Shown here: positions 27,818-37,439 of the stretch, piece after piece
Position numbering within the stretch: the stretch's first letter is position 1
Layout: every line of letters starts with the position of its first letter
From: an uncultured Bacteroidales bacterium
Lineage (GTDB): Bacteria; Bacteroidota; Bacteroidia; Bacteroidales; Bacteroidaceae
Assembly: GCA_902774005.1 (NCBI GenBank)
Contig: CACYGK010000030.1
Location: forward strand, 1-55,293
Direction: 5' to 3'
DNA: 55,293 nt
Notes under the pieces: generated by a model
Databases searched by the model: none
Told to the model about the DNA's origin: nothing
Seen by the model: only the letters and a program-made list of their open reading frames with translations
Program-made: the position numbers and the translations under genes

Positions 27818-28027
27818 ATGGCAGAAGAACAAACACATACCCATACCCATACCCATCATCACCACCATCATCATCATAAAATGGATGGTGCGACGAAATT
27901 CAAACGCAAGAGTCTCAATGCCATTGAGCGTCGCAAATTCCTGGAGAAATACGGAAAGATTGCGCTAATGGTTATTGCAGCCATCATGGCAATTGCCGTT
28001 GTATATTCATACATTCTTCCTGTATAA
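27818..28027 (+). CDS. small His-rich single-pass membrane protein
   Basis: 69 aa. The N-terminus alternates Thr-His and then runs into about nine consecutive His (residues 7-20). A basic region (FKRKSLNAIERRKF) and one transmembrane helix (IALMVIAAIMAIAVVYSYIL) at the C-terminus follow. The gene begins 4 bp after wza and is followed 10 bp later by the UbiA-like gene, so it is part of the operon. No enzymatic domain. The His tract would face the cytoplasm if the positive-inside rule holds and could bind metal or a partner; that is inference. Confidence 0.8.
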   Translation: MAEEQTHTHTHTHHHHHHHHKMDGATKFKRKSLNAIERRKFLEKYGKIALMVIAAIMAIAVVYSYILPV

Positions 28028-28037
28028 TATATAAATA

Positions 28038-29057
28038 ATGATAAAGCGCTGGTTATATAATGCCCGCTCGTTTGCAGCACCGCAGAACCTGATGCCTAGC
28101 ATCTTGGCTGTTGTGCTTGCAATCAATGTAGAGGGTTTTAATCTTCTGCTCGGATTGCTTGCAGTCTTTGGTGTATGCATGGTACATCTGGGTGGCAATC
28201 TGCTTGACGATTATTTTGACTGGCAGTACGAGCTGCTCACTTATCGTGAGGAACTTCGCAAGGAGGGTGAGCAGGCTTTTACAGATAAATATCCATACAT
28301 GAGGGATGGTTCGACGACTGTTGCCCAGTTACGTAATGCCATCATCGTCTTTTTCGGCATAGCTGCATTGTGTGGGGCTGTGATATGGATATTCCGTGAT
28401 TTCGACCTTTGGCTTGTCGCAATTGCTGCTGTAGCTTTCGTTCTGTGTTATTTCTATTCGGCACCACCGCTTAAACTCGGTTTTCACGGACTCGGCGAAC
28501 TCGTTATCGGTATCTGTTTCGGACCCTGTCTTCTCTGTGGTGTATATCAGTCGGCATGTGGAGGTCTCTTCTCTTCCGATGGCACCTTTGCATGGCATAT
28601 CCTTGCCCTTGGTTGTGCCATAGGTATGTTTGTTACTAATATCCTCTACACACATTCATTCGTAGAACGTCATGTTGATGATATGTCGCATAAGAAGACT
28701 TTGGCTGTACTCCTTAAGACAAACTTCTGGGGACTTACTGCCTATGCATTCTTCCTTTTCGTACCCTTCATTCTTGTATTGTTGTGTGTAGCTTTCGGAT
28801 ACATTCATTGGGCATATTCCTTTGTCCTGCTCATGATACCTCAGGCTCTGTGGCTCATGTGGGCTATGATTATGTTTGCAAAGAATGTTGAGGTACCCAC
28901 TGATCATCCTCGTCGTTGGCTCGGTCCTATGGACAATTGGGAACATATAGAAAAGGAAAACCGCTACTATCTGCTGCGCTGGTACACAATGCGTAATATC
29001 AACACCGGATTCTGTTTTATCATTGCGGTGGTAAAGATAGCCTTGCTACTTTTCTAA
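28038..29057 (+). CDS. UbiA-family prenyltransferase-like membrane protein
   Basis: 339 aa, about eight membrane segments. The first Asp-rich motif of UbiA enzymes is present (GGNLLDDYFDW), and a weaker second one lies at SFVERHVDDMSHK. YFYSAPPLKLGFHGLGEL is the typical central signature. Family members transfer an isoprenoid chain to an aromatic or other acceptor; the closest general type is MenA-like. The acceptor here is unknown. The second motif is unusual, with Glu and His where an Arg-Asp pair is common. Its stop overlaps the start of the radical-SAM gene by one base, implying translational coupling. Confidence 0.85.
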   Translation: MIKRWLYNARSFAAPQNLMPSILAVVLAINVEGFNLLLGLLAVFGVCMVHLGGNLLDDYFDWQYELLTYREELRKEGEQAFTDKYPYMRDGSTTVAQLRNAIIVFFGIAALCGAVIWIFRDFDLWLVAIAAVAFVLCYFYSAPPLKLGFHGLGELVIGICFGPCLLCGVYQSACGGLFSSDGTFAWHILALGCAIGMFVTNILYTHSFVERHVDDMSHKKTLAVLLKTNFWGLTAYAFFLFVPFILVLLCVAFGYIHWAYSFVLLMIPQALWLMWAMIMFAKNVEVPTDHPRRWLGPMDNWEHIEKENRYYLLRWYTMRNINTGFCFIIAVVKIALLLF

Positions 29058-30010
29058 TGTTCAATCGTTTCTGTTATCTTATATGGTGGCAATTACGTGC
29101 CTTCTGTGGCAGACGCCGTCCGCTACAGTCTGTCATTTTTCTGCTCGACAAGTGTAATCTTCGTTGTCGCCATTGTTCGGTATATGCCATCAGTACCCCA
29201 CGCATAAAGACTCTCAGTCAGATACGCACCGAACTCGAATACTGCTATGGTCAGGGCTCGCGATTTGTTGATTTTGAGGGTGGTGAACTCTATCTGTGGC
29301 ATGACAAAGATAAGGATGGACGCACTTACGACATCAACGATGTCATTGACTTGGCACATGAGATTGGATTTTGGAATGTAACCATCACTACTAATGCCCA
29401 ACTACCGTTTCGCGGTACTCATGCCGATCAGGTGTGGGTGTCAATGGATGGCATAAACGAATGGCACGAGTCAGTACGTGGAAAGGGTACCTTCCAACGT
29501 CTGGAACACAATATAGCCGACTATGTGGAGTGGTCCGAGAAGGAGAATGGAGGGCACCGCGCACCAATATGTGTGAATATGGTTATAGGTCGTCTGAACT
29601 ATGAGAGCGTTGCCGACACCCTTGAATACGTGCGCAATAATCCGAATATTGATCAGATATCTGTCAATTTCCATACTCCTTTTCCTGAGACTGAAGAACT
29701 CTTTCTCGATTCTCAGGTTCGTAATAATATCATCGACCTCCTTCTGGACTACAAACGCAAGGGCTATCCCATCATGAATAGTTATTCGGGACTCCGTGCC
29801 ATGCGTATGGAGAAGGGTAGGGTAAAGTGCAGCGACCGATACTGCTGGGTTACTAACTTTATTTTTTCGGATGGTAGTCGTTCTCCCAAATGCATGGGTT
29901 ATACCCATGGCGTGTGCGATCGTTGCGGATTCTCTATGGGAGGTGAGATGTATGCCATGCAGCATCTGAAACCCGACACCCTGTTGAGTGGACTGAAACT
30001 TAGATTATAG
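29057..30010 (+). CDS. radical SAM protein with C-terminal Cys cluster
   Basis: 317 aa. The [4Fe-4S]-SAM motif CNLRCRHC (C-x3-C-x2-C) is near residue 34. It is followed by VDFEGGELYLW (the GGE SAM-binding motif) and a TIM-barrel pattern (VWVSMDGINEWHE). Four or more Cys near the C-terminus (CSDRYC, KCMGYTHGVCDRCG) could hold an auxiliary cluster as in SPASM/HpnH-like proteins. The start overlaps the UbiA-like stop by one base, so the two probably act in one pathway, for example on a polyprenyl or lipid product. No precursor-peptide gene is visible. Confidence 0.85.
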   Translation: MFNRFCYLIWWQLRAFCGRRRPLQSVIFLLDKCNLRCRHCSVYAISTPRIKTLSQIRTELEYCYGQGSRFVDFEGGELYLWHDKDKDGRTYDINDVIDLAHEIGFWNVTITTNAQLPFRGTHADQVWVSMDGINEWHESVRGKGTFQRLEHNIADYVEWSEKENGGHRAPICVNMVIGRLNYESVADTLEYVRNNPNIDQISVNFHTPFPETEELFLDSQVRNNIIDLLLDYKRKGYPIMNSYSGLRAMRMEKGRVKCSDRYCWVTNFIFSDGSRSPKCMGYTHGVCDRCGFSMGGEMYAMQHLKPDTLLSGLKLRL

Positions 30011-30047
30011 CTTAGTAGCTTAGTAGCTTAATAGCTTAATAGGTTAA
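30005..30047. repeat. tandem repeat array (unit agcttagt/agcttaat)
   Basis: Four to five copies of an 8-9 bp unit overlap the radical-SAM stop and fill the gap before the glycosidase start. Confidence 0.8.
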
Positions 30048-30050
30048 TCG

Positions 30051-32291
<2,241 letters not shown>

Positions 32292-32321
32292 TTTCAACCT
32301 TAACAATAACGTTAACCTTAA

Positions 32322-32358
32322 ATAGTAAACAGTAAATAGTAAATAGTAAATAGTAAAT
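32322..32358. repeat. 7-bp tandem repeat (aatagta)
   Basis: About five copies of aatagta, one with a change, end exactly at the start codon of the DUF4250 gene. The last unit contributes the A of its ATG context. Confidence 0.85.
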
Positions 32359-32529
32359 ATGCTCCTTTCGAGTATAAATATGTTACTGCGTGACGAAGAA
32401 TTTGATACGTTGGAATCGTTATGTTCATACTTCGACCGCGAAGTGTCTGAAGTTCTACAGATTCTCCTTGATGAAGGATATGAATATGATGAGAAGAACC
32501 GTCATTTCCGTCCAATTCTTAATTCCTAA
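32359..32529 (+). CDS. DUF4250-family small protein
   Basis: A 56-aa frame starting MLLSSINMLLRDEEFDTLES and containing YFDREVSEVLQILLDEGYEYDE. The pattern LLSxxNxxLRDxxxxLxxLC...GYxYD matches DUF4250, a small conserved protein of anaerobes with no assigned function, as I remember it. Its start directly abuts a 7-bp repeat array, and the next gene starts 3 bp after its stop, suggesting co-transcription with the transporter. Short, but the family-like pattern makes it convincing. Confidence 0.75.
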   Translation: MLLSSINMLLRDEEFDTLESLCSYFDREVSEVLQILLDEGYEYDEKNRHFRPILNS

Positions 32530-32532
32530 CTT

Positions 32533-33450
32533 ATGAAAGCTATATGTGATTTTATATCCCGATGGATGGGAGTACTCGTACTCCTTGTGGCAGCCCTATC
32601 ATTGCTTCAGCCTTCTTCCTTTCTTTGGGTAGATACAAAAAACATCAATCCCATGCTTGGACTCATTATGTTCGGTATGGGACTAACCCTCTCTCCTCAG
32701 GACTTTCATATCGTCCTCTCCCGTCCCAAGGATATCATTATCGGTTGTCTGGCCCAGTTTACTGTCATGCCGTTGCTTGCCATCGGACTCTCATTACTAT
32801 TCTCCTTACCTAAGGAACTGGCACTTGGAGTTATTCTCGTCGGTTGTTGTCCGGGTGGTACTGCATCTAATGTCATCACTTATCTTGCAAAAGGCGACCT
32901 CGCACTCTCTGTTGGTATGACGGCTACATCCACGCTTCTCGCACCGCTGCTTACTCCTCTTCTCGTGTGGCTCTTGGCTGGTACGATGGTTAATGTCGAT
33001 ACTGTGGGTATGCTTCTCAGCATAGTCTATGTAGTTATAGCACCAATCATCGTCGGACTCCTCTGTCAGCGGTTCCTGCCACAGCTTACTCGTCGTGTAG
33101 TACCTTACTTGCCTGCTTTCTCTTCACTCATGATAGCAGTCGTTGTGGGTATAGTCGTTTCCCATAATGCCGACCGTCTCCTTGTCGGAGGAATGATTGT
33201 TATCATCGTAGTCATGCTTCATAATCTTCTCGGACTCTCCGTCGGATGGATTATCGGACGACTGCTCCGTCTCTCACACCCCAAACGTGTGGCCATCAGC
33301 ATCGAAGTCGGCATGCAGAATTCCGGACTTGCATCCTCACTGGCAGTTACCCACTTTGCAGCCTTTCCTATGGCTGCTATACCCGGTGCCATTTTTAGCG
33401 TATGGCACAACATAAGCGGGGCACTCGCAGCTCGTTTCTTTAACCATTAA
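32533..33450 (+). CDS. BASS-family (bile acid:Na+ symporter-like) transporter
   Basis: 305 aa with about ten hydrophobic segments. Signatures include MFGMGLTLSPQDF, VGCCPGGTASNVITYLAKGD and IEVGMQNSGLASSLA, all typical of the bile acid:sodium symporter family. Bacterial members often carry organic anions such as pantoate or keto acids rather than bile salts, so the name should not be read as substrate. It follows the DUF4250 gene by 3 bp and precedes the GH2 gene by 12 bp. Confidence 0.92.
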   Translation: MKAICDFISRWMGVLVLLVAALSLLQPSSFLWVDTKNINPMLGLIMFGMGLTLSPQDFHIVLSRPKDIIIGCLAQFTVMPLLAIGLSLLFSLPKELALGVILVGCCPGGTASNVITYLAKGDLALSVGMTATSTLLAPLLTPLLVWLLAGTMVNVDTVGMLLSIVYVVIAPIIVGLLCQRFLPQLTRRVVPYLPAFSSLMIAVVVGIVVSHNADRLLVGGMIVIIVVMLHNLLGLSVGWIIGRLLRLSHPKRVAISIEVGMQNSGLASSLAVTHFAAFPMAAIPGAIFSVWHNISGALAARFFNH

Positions 33451-33462
33451 ACCTTAACCCTT

Positions 33463-35280
33463 ATGAAAAAGTTTTTTTTACTTTTTACTCTAAACCTTTC
33501 GTTCTTTGTATTGTGTAAAGCACAAACTCCCACCATTGCTCGTGCCGATGCTCAGACACTTCCGCTCGTTCAGAATATCAACGCCTACGAAGGTACATCT
33601 CTTGCGGGCGACTGGCACTACATAGTCGATGTGCAGGAAGAAGGTTACTACGACTACCGTATGAAACCCACACCATGGGGATTCTTTCTTAATGCCAAAC
33701 CGCAACACCCCGAAGACCTCATAGAGTACGATTTCGATAAGTCACCGACAATGAAAATACCTGGCGACTGGAACACGCAGGACCCTCGTCTTTTCTTCTA
33801 TGAAGGCACAGTATGGTTTAAAACCAGTTTCCTGGCTGTACCGATGACCGACTATCGTACACTCCTCTATTTTGGCGCTGTCAACTACGACTGCCGGGTA
33901 TGGCTCAACGGTAAGGAAGTAGGACACCACGTAGGTGGATTCACACCTTTTAATTTTGATGTCAGCAACCTTCTACGTGAAGGTGAGAACACACTCATCG
34001 TAAAAGTTGACAACAAGCGTCATGCTTCTGCTGTGCCCACTCAGATATTCGACTGGTGGAACTATGGTGGCATCACACGCGACGTCCGTCTCGTCAAACT
34101 TACTCCTGTCTATCTTCAGGACTATAGTCTTTCGCTTACTCCGGGCAATACGAAAAGTCTTACTTTCAGTGCCAGTCTTAACAGTTTCGAACCAGATCAT
34201 AACGTTACTCTCGAAATACCTGAACTGAAAGTAAAGAAGTCAGTCAAGACCGATGCCGAAGGCAAAGTGTCTTTTACTGTAAAAGCAAAACCACAGCTTT
34301 GGTCTCCCGAAAATCCCAAACTCTATCGGGTACAAATATCTCTCGACAATGCTACCTATGGCGACGAAATCGGATTCCGCACCATAGAGACTCGCGACAA
34401 ACAGATACTGCTAAACGGCAAACCAATCTTCCTGAAAGGCATTTCTATTCATGATGAGAAACCCAACGGAGGTGGTCGTACCAACTCAGTAGAAGATGCA
34501 CGTACACTCCTCACTTGGGCAAAGGAACTGGGATGTAACTTCGTACGTCTTGCCCACTATCCACATAATGAGAATATGGTTCGCGAAGCCGAACGTATGG
34601 GTATTCTGGTATGGTCTGAGATACCTTGCTACTGGACTATCGATTGGACTAATCCTGTGACCTATCGTGTTGCGCAGAACCAACTCACCGACATGATACT
34701 GCGCGACCATAATCGTGCTAACATCATCATCTGGTCCATAGCTAATGAGACACCGCATTCTCCTGAACGCGACCAGTTCCTGGGTATGCTTGCCAAGCAT
34801 GCTCGCACACTCGACTCCTCACGACTCATCTCTATGGCAATGGAAGTGACAAGTGCATCCAACTACCTCAACCGACTCTCCGACAACATGAACCAATACG
34901 TCGATGTTGTCAGCTTCAATCAGTATGTAGGTTGGTATCGCGATGTCAACGATGCCTCCAAGATGCGCTGGGAAATACCATACAACAAACCGGTCATCAT
35001 CAGCGAATTCGGAGGCGGAGCCAAATACGGCTATCACGGACCGAAGAACCAACGATGGACAGAAGAGTTCCAGGAAAACCTCTATATCGAGAACCTTGCT
35101 ATGCTCGATAAGATAGAAGGACTCTCCGGCACAACCCCATGGATTCTGAAAGACTTCCGCTCTCCACGTCGAGTACTCCCAGGCATCCAGGACTACTACA
35201 ACATGAAAGGACTCATGAGCGACAAAGGCGAAAAGAAACGTGCTTTCTACGTCCTTAAAAAATGGTACGAAAATAAATAA
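33463..35280 (+). CDS. GH2-family glycosidase (beta-glucuronidase/galactosidase type)
   Basis: 605 aa with a signal peptide (ending FVLCKAQ). It has three GH2 domains: a jelly-roll sugar-binding domain (about 40-220), an immunoglobulin-like domain (about 220-310) and a TIM barrel. The barrel contains FVRLAHYPHNENMV, the acid/base Glu in IIWSIANETPHS (near residue 428) and the nucleophile Glu in VIISEFGGGAKYG (near 513). This compact form without extra C-terminal domains resembles bacterial beta-glucuronidases. The NxK motif that marks glucuronidases is not obvious, so the substrate is left open. Exported; probably acts on oligosaccharides in the periplasm. Confidence 0.9.
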   Translation: MKKFFLLFTLNLSFFVLCKAQTPTIARADAQTLPLVQNINAYEGTSLAGDWHYIVDVQEEGYYDYRMKPTPWGFFLNAKPQHPEDLIEYDFDKSPTMKIPGDWNTQDPRLFFYEGTVWFKTSFLAVPMTDYRTLLYFGAVNYDCRVWLNGKEVGHHVGGFTPFNFDVSNLLREGENTLIVKVDNKRHASAVPTQIFDWWNYGGITRDVRLVKLTPVYLQDYSLSLTPGNTKSLTFSASLNSFEPDHNVTLEIPELKVKKSVKTDAEGKVSFTVKAKPQLWSPENPKLYRVQISLDNATYGDEIGFRTIETRDKQILLNGKPIFLKGISIHDEKPNGGGRTNSVEDARTLLTWAKELGCNFVRLAHYPHNENMVREAERMGILVWSEIPCYWTIDWTNPVTYRVAQNQLTDMILRDHNRANIIIWSIANETPHSPERDQFLGMLAKHARTLDSSRLISMAMEVTSASNYLNRLSDNMNQYVDVVSFNQYVGWYRDVNDASKMRWEIPYNKPVIISEFGGGAKYGYHGPKNQRWTEEFQENLYIENLAMLDKIEGLSGTTPWILKDFRSPRRVLPGIQDYYNMKGLMSDKGEKKRAFYVLKKWYENK

Positions 35281-35301
35281 CTATAAACGGTAAGCCGTAA
35301 G

Positions 35302-36321
35302 CTAAAAAAACTTTCTAAGGTTTTTCTTTGCCGTTTCTGGTTTCATAGCTTCATCCATGGAGAGGGTAGGAGGGTTGATGCATTCCACCCTGTCGAATCC
35401 GGCATCGAGCAATTGCTGCCTGTCATCCACCTTGCCCGCAATCAGCATTACAGGCACACCCATGCGCTTGGCATGTTGCAGAATTACCTGTGGCAGTTTT
35501 CCCATCAGAGTCTGACGGTCTGCCTTACCTTCTCCTGTGATGACCATAGAGGTTCCGTGCAGCATCTGGTCGAACCCTGCCGTTTCCAGTAGCAGTTCGG
35601 CTCCCGAACGGTATTCGGCATTCATATATTGCATAAAAGCATACCCCAGTCCTCCTGCAGCACCAGCTCCGGGTAGGTCTTGACGGTCGTAGCCCATTTG
35701 TTTTGCAGAAACCTCTGCAAATTCCCTTGCCTGTGCGTCGAGTTTTTCTACCATCTCAGGGGTTGCTCCTTTCTGTGGACCGAACACCTGGGCAGCACCC
35801 CTTTCGCCACAGAGCGGATTATTCACATCGGCGGCTATGGTAAATCGCACGTCATTATTAATTATGCATTCTTCATTATGAATTGCTTCAAGCATACCTT
35901 TGCCGCAGTCACTCGTACCACTGCCACCTAGTCCCACGATGATGTGTCGTGCACCCTTCTTCACGGCATCAGCCACCAGTTGTCCTGTTCCATAACTCGT
36001 TGCCACCATCGGATTGCGTTCCTCCTTGCTGAGCAGAGCCAATCCGCTGGCTTGAGCCATCTCAATCACCGCCGTATCTCCTTTCATCAGGTACTGCGCC
36101 ATCGTATCGCGCATCAGGGGGTCTTTCACTTTTACCTCAGTGATATTTCCTCCCAAGACATTTCTGAAAGCCTCCAACCATCCCTCACCACCATCACTGA
36201 CGGCAAGTTGCACCACCTCGGCATCGGGCATCCTGCTGCTTATTCCCTCAGCAACTGCCTTATTTGCCTCAGTCGATGTCAGACATCCCTTCAGCGAGTC
36301 TATAGCTACGATGATTTTCAT
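35302..36321 (-). CDS. glycerate kinase
   Basis: 339 aa. It begins MKIIVAIDSLKGCLTSTEANK, the characteristic glycerate-kinase start. It also has VSDGGEG, IIVGLGGSGTSDCGKGML, NPLCGERGAAQVFGPQKGAT and MVITGEGKADRQT. It phosphorylates D-glycerate, feeding it to glycolysis. In the middle (after GKGMLEAI) the coding DNA contains an AT-rich near-repeat encoding HNEECIINND, where relatives usually have a different, longer loop. It is convergent with the GH2 gene; a -7 box lies at 36350-36357. Confidence 0.92.
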   Translation of the reverse strand: MKIIVAIDSLKGCLTSTEANKAVAEGISSRMPDAEVVQLAVSDGGEGWLEAFRNVLGGNITEVKVKDPLMRDTMAQYLMKGDTAVIEMAQASGLALLSKEERNPMVATSYGTGQLVADAVKKGARHIIVGLGGSGTSDCGKGMLEAIHNEECIINNDVRFTIAADVNNPLCGERGAAQVFGPQKGATPEMVEKLDAQAREFAEVSAKQMGYDRQDLPGAGAAGGLGYAFMQYMNAEYRSGAELLLETAGFDQMLHGTSMVITGEGKADRQTLMGKLPQVILQHAKRMGVPVMLIAGKVDDRQQLLDAGFDRVECINPPTLSMDEAMKPETAKKNLRKFF

Positions 36322-36349
36322 AAAACTCTTTTTTTGAAAAAAACTCTTG

Positions 36350-36357
36350 CAAAAGTA
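36350..36357 (-). promoter_or_regulatory. -7 box (TACTTTTG) for glycerate kinase
   Basis: Minus-strand TACTTTTG lies 28 bp before the ATG at 36321. It is back to back with the plus-strand box at 36380-36387. Confidence 0.6.
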
Positions 36358-36379
36358 CGTAAATCCGAATATTTATTAC

Positions 36380-36387
36380 TAATTTTG
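36380..36387 (+). promoter_or_regulatory. -7 box (TAATTTTG) for the SDR gene
   Basis: TAATTTTG followed by CCACC lies 19 bp before the ATG at 36407. Confidence 0.55.
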
Positions 36388-36406
36388 CCACCACATTTTA
36401 AAAATT

Positions 36407-37129
36407 ATGGAGTTTATTATGAATAAGAAGATTGTTTTAGTAACCGGTGCAAACAAAGGCATCGGATTTGGAATTGCAAAACACCTCGGTCTTACTGGCT
36501 GGAAAGTAGTAATTGGTGCACGTGATGAACAACGTGCAGAGAAAGCCATCGGCGAACTGAAGTCTGCCGGTGTCGACGTACTTGGTTGGGTGAACATCGA
36601 ACTGAAGGACCTGACCAACATCTCTCAGGCAGCTGTAGTGATTAAAGAGAAATATCCTGAACTCTCACTGCTCGTGAACAATGCCGGCATCCCTGGCGAT
36701 ATGAGTGTCGATAGCGAACATACCGAAATCAGTACGTTGCGCGAAACATTCGACGTCAACTTCATCGGCACCTTCGCACTCACCAAAGCACTTATTCCGC
36801 TGATTGCCAAGAACGGGGGACGAATAGCCAATGTCACCGTTCCTTCCGAAATCAGTCCCTACTGGCATCCTCTGGCATACGTAGCCAGCAAAGCAGCACA
36901 GAACGCCATGATGGGTGTGATGGCAATAGAATTCCAGCAGTCTGGCACACCGGTAGAGATATTCTCCGTACATCCCGGACCTACCACGACCGACCTCAAT
37001 GGCAACATGTCCCTCCCCGGATTCCACGACATCGAGACTGTTGGTCAGAAGTTTGCCGAACTCATCAACGATGGTCAGAACCATCAGGGCGAGTTCATCG
37101 AATTATATCCAATAGTAAAGGAAGATTAA
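36407..37129 (+). CDS. short-chain dehydrogenase/reductase
   Basis: 240 aa (or 236 from the ATG at 36419). The classical SDR motifs are present: TGANKGIG for NAD(P) binding, LLVNNAGI, and the catalytic Tyr and Lys in LAYVASKAAQNAM. Asn and Ser positions are plausible (VTVPSEIS). SDRs of this type oxidise or reduce carbonyl compounds; the substrate is unknown. It is divergent from glycerate kinase, and its 3' end overlaps the convergent TIGR04076-like gene by 4 bp. Confidence 0.9.
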   Translation: MEFIMNKKIVLVTGANKGIGFGIAKHLGLTGWKVVIGARDEQRAEKAIGELKSAGVDVLGWVNIELKDLTNISQAAVVIKEKYPELSLLVNNAGIPGDMSVDSEHTEISTLRETFDVNFIGTFALTKALIPLIAKNGGRIANVTVPSEISPYWHPLAYVASKAAQNAMMGVMAIEFQQSGTPVEIFSVHPGPTTTDLNGNMSLPGFHDIETVGQKFAELINDGQNHQGEFIELYPIVKED

Positions 37130-37428
37130 AGGCACTCTATATAGAAGCTAACTGGACGGAATCCGTCGTTGCAACTGATCATAGCACTCATCGGATTCTG
37201 CATCCATCCGTCGTAGAAATTACCCTCACCTCTTGTGAGAGACTCCACAAATGGTTTCATGGATTCCCATGCCGATGGACACATACCCTCGGGTTGCTGT
37301 CCGTCGATGGAAATCCATTGTTGTCCTATGCTCACATCACAAGTGTGCTCAATGGGGTTTTCATATTTCGCCATCAGGTCCGTATATACCGTTTGGCGAA
37401 CAGCTGTGATTCGAACCTTGTTCATCAT
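37126..37428 (-). CDS. TIGR04076-like small protein
   Basis: 100 aa. It reads MMNKVRITAVRQTVYTDLMA, a central GQQWISIDGQQPEGMCPSAW and a C-terminal ISCNDGFRPVSFYIECL. The C-x-n-GxxxxC pattern (CDVSIGQ, EGMCPSAW, SCNDGFRPV) matches TIGR04076, a family of unknown function found in many anaerobes. Its conserved Cys residues hint at metal binding or redox. It overlaps the SDR 3' end tail to tail. Neighbouring genes do not suggest a role. Confidence 0.75.
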   Translation of the reverse strand: MMNKVRITAVRQTVYTDLMAKYENPIEHTCDVSIGQQWISIDGQQPEGMCPSAWESMKPFVESLTRGEGNFYDGWMQNPMSAMISCNDGFRPVSFYIECL

Positions 37429-37439
37429 ATTTCTCTTCC

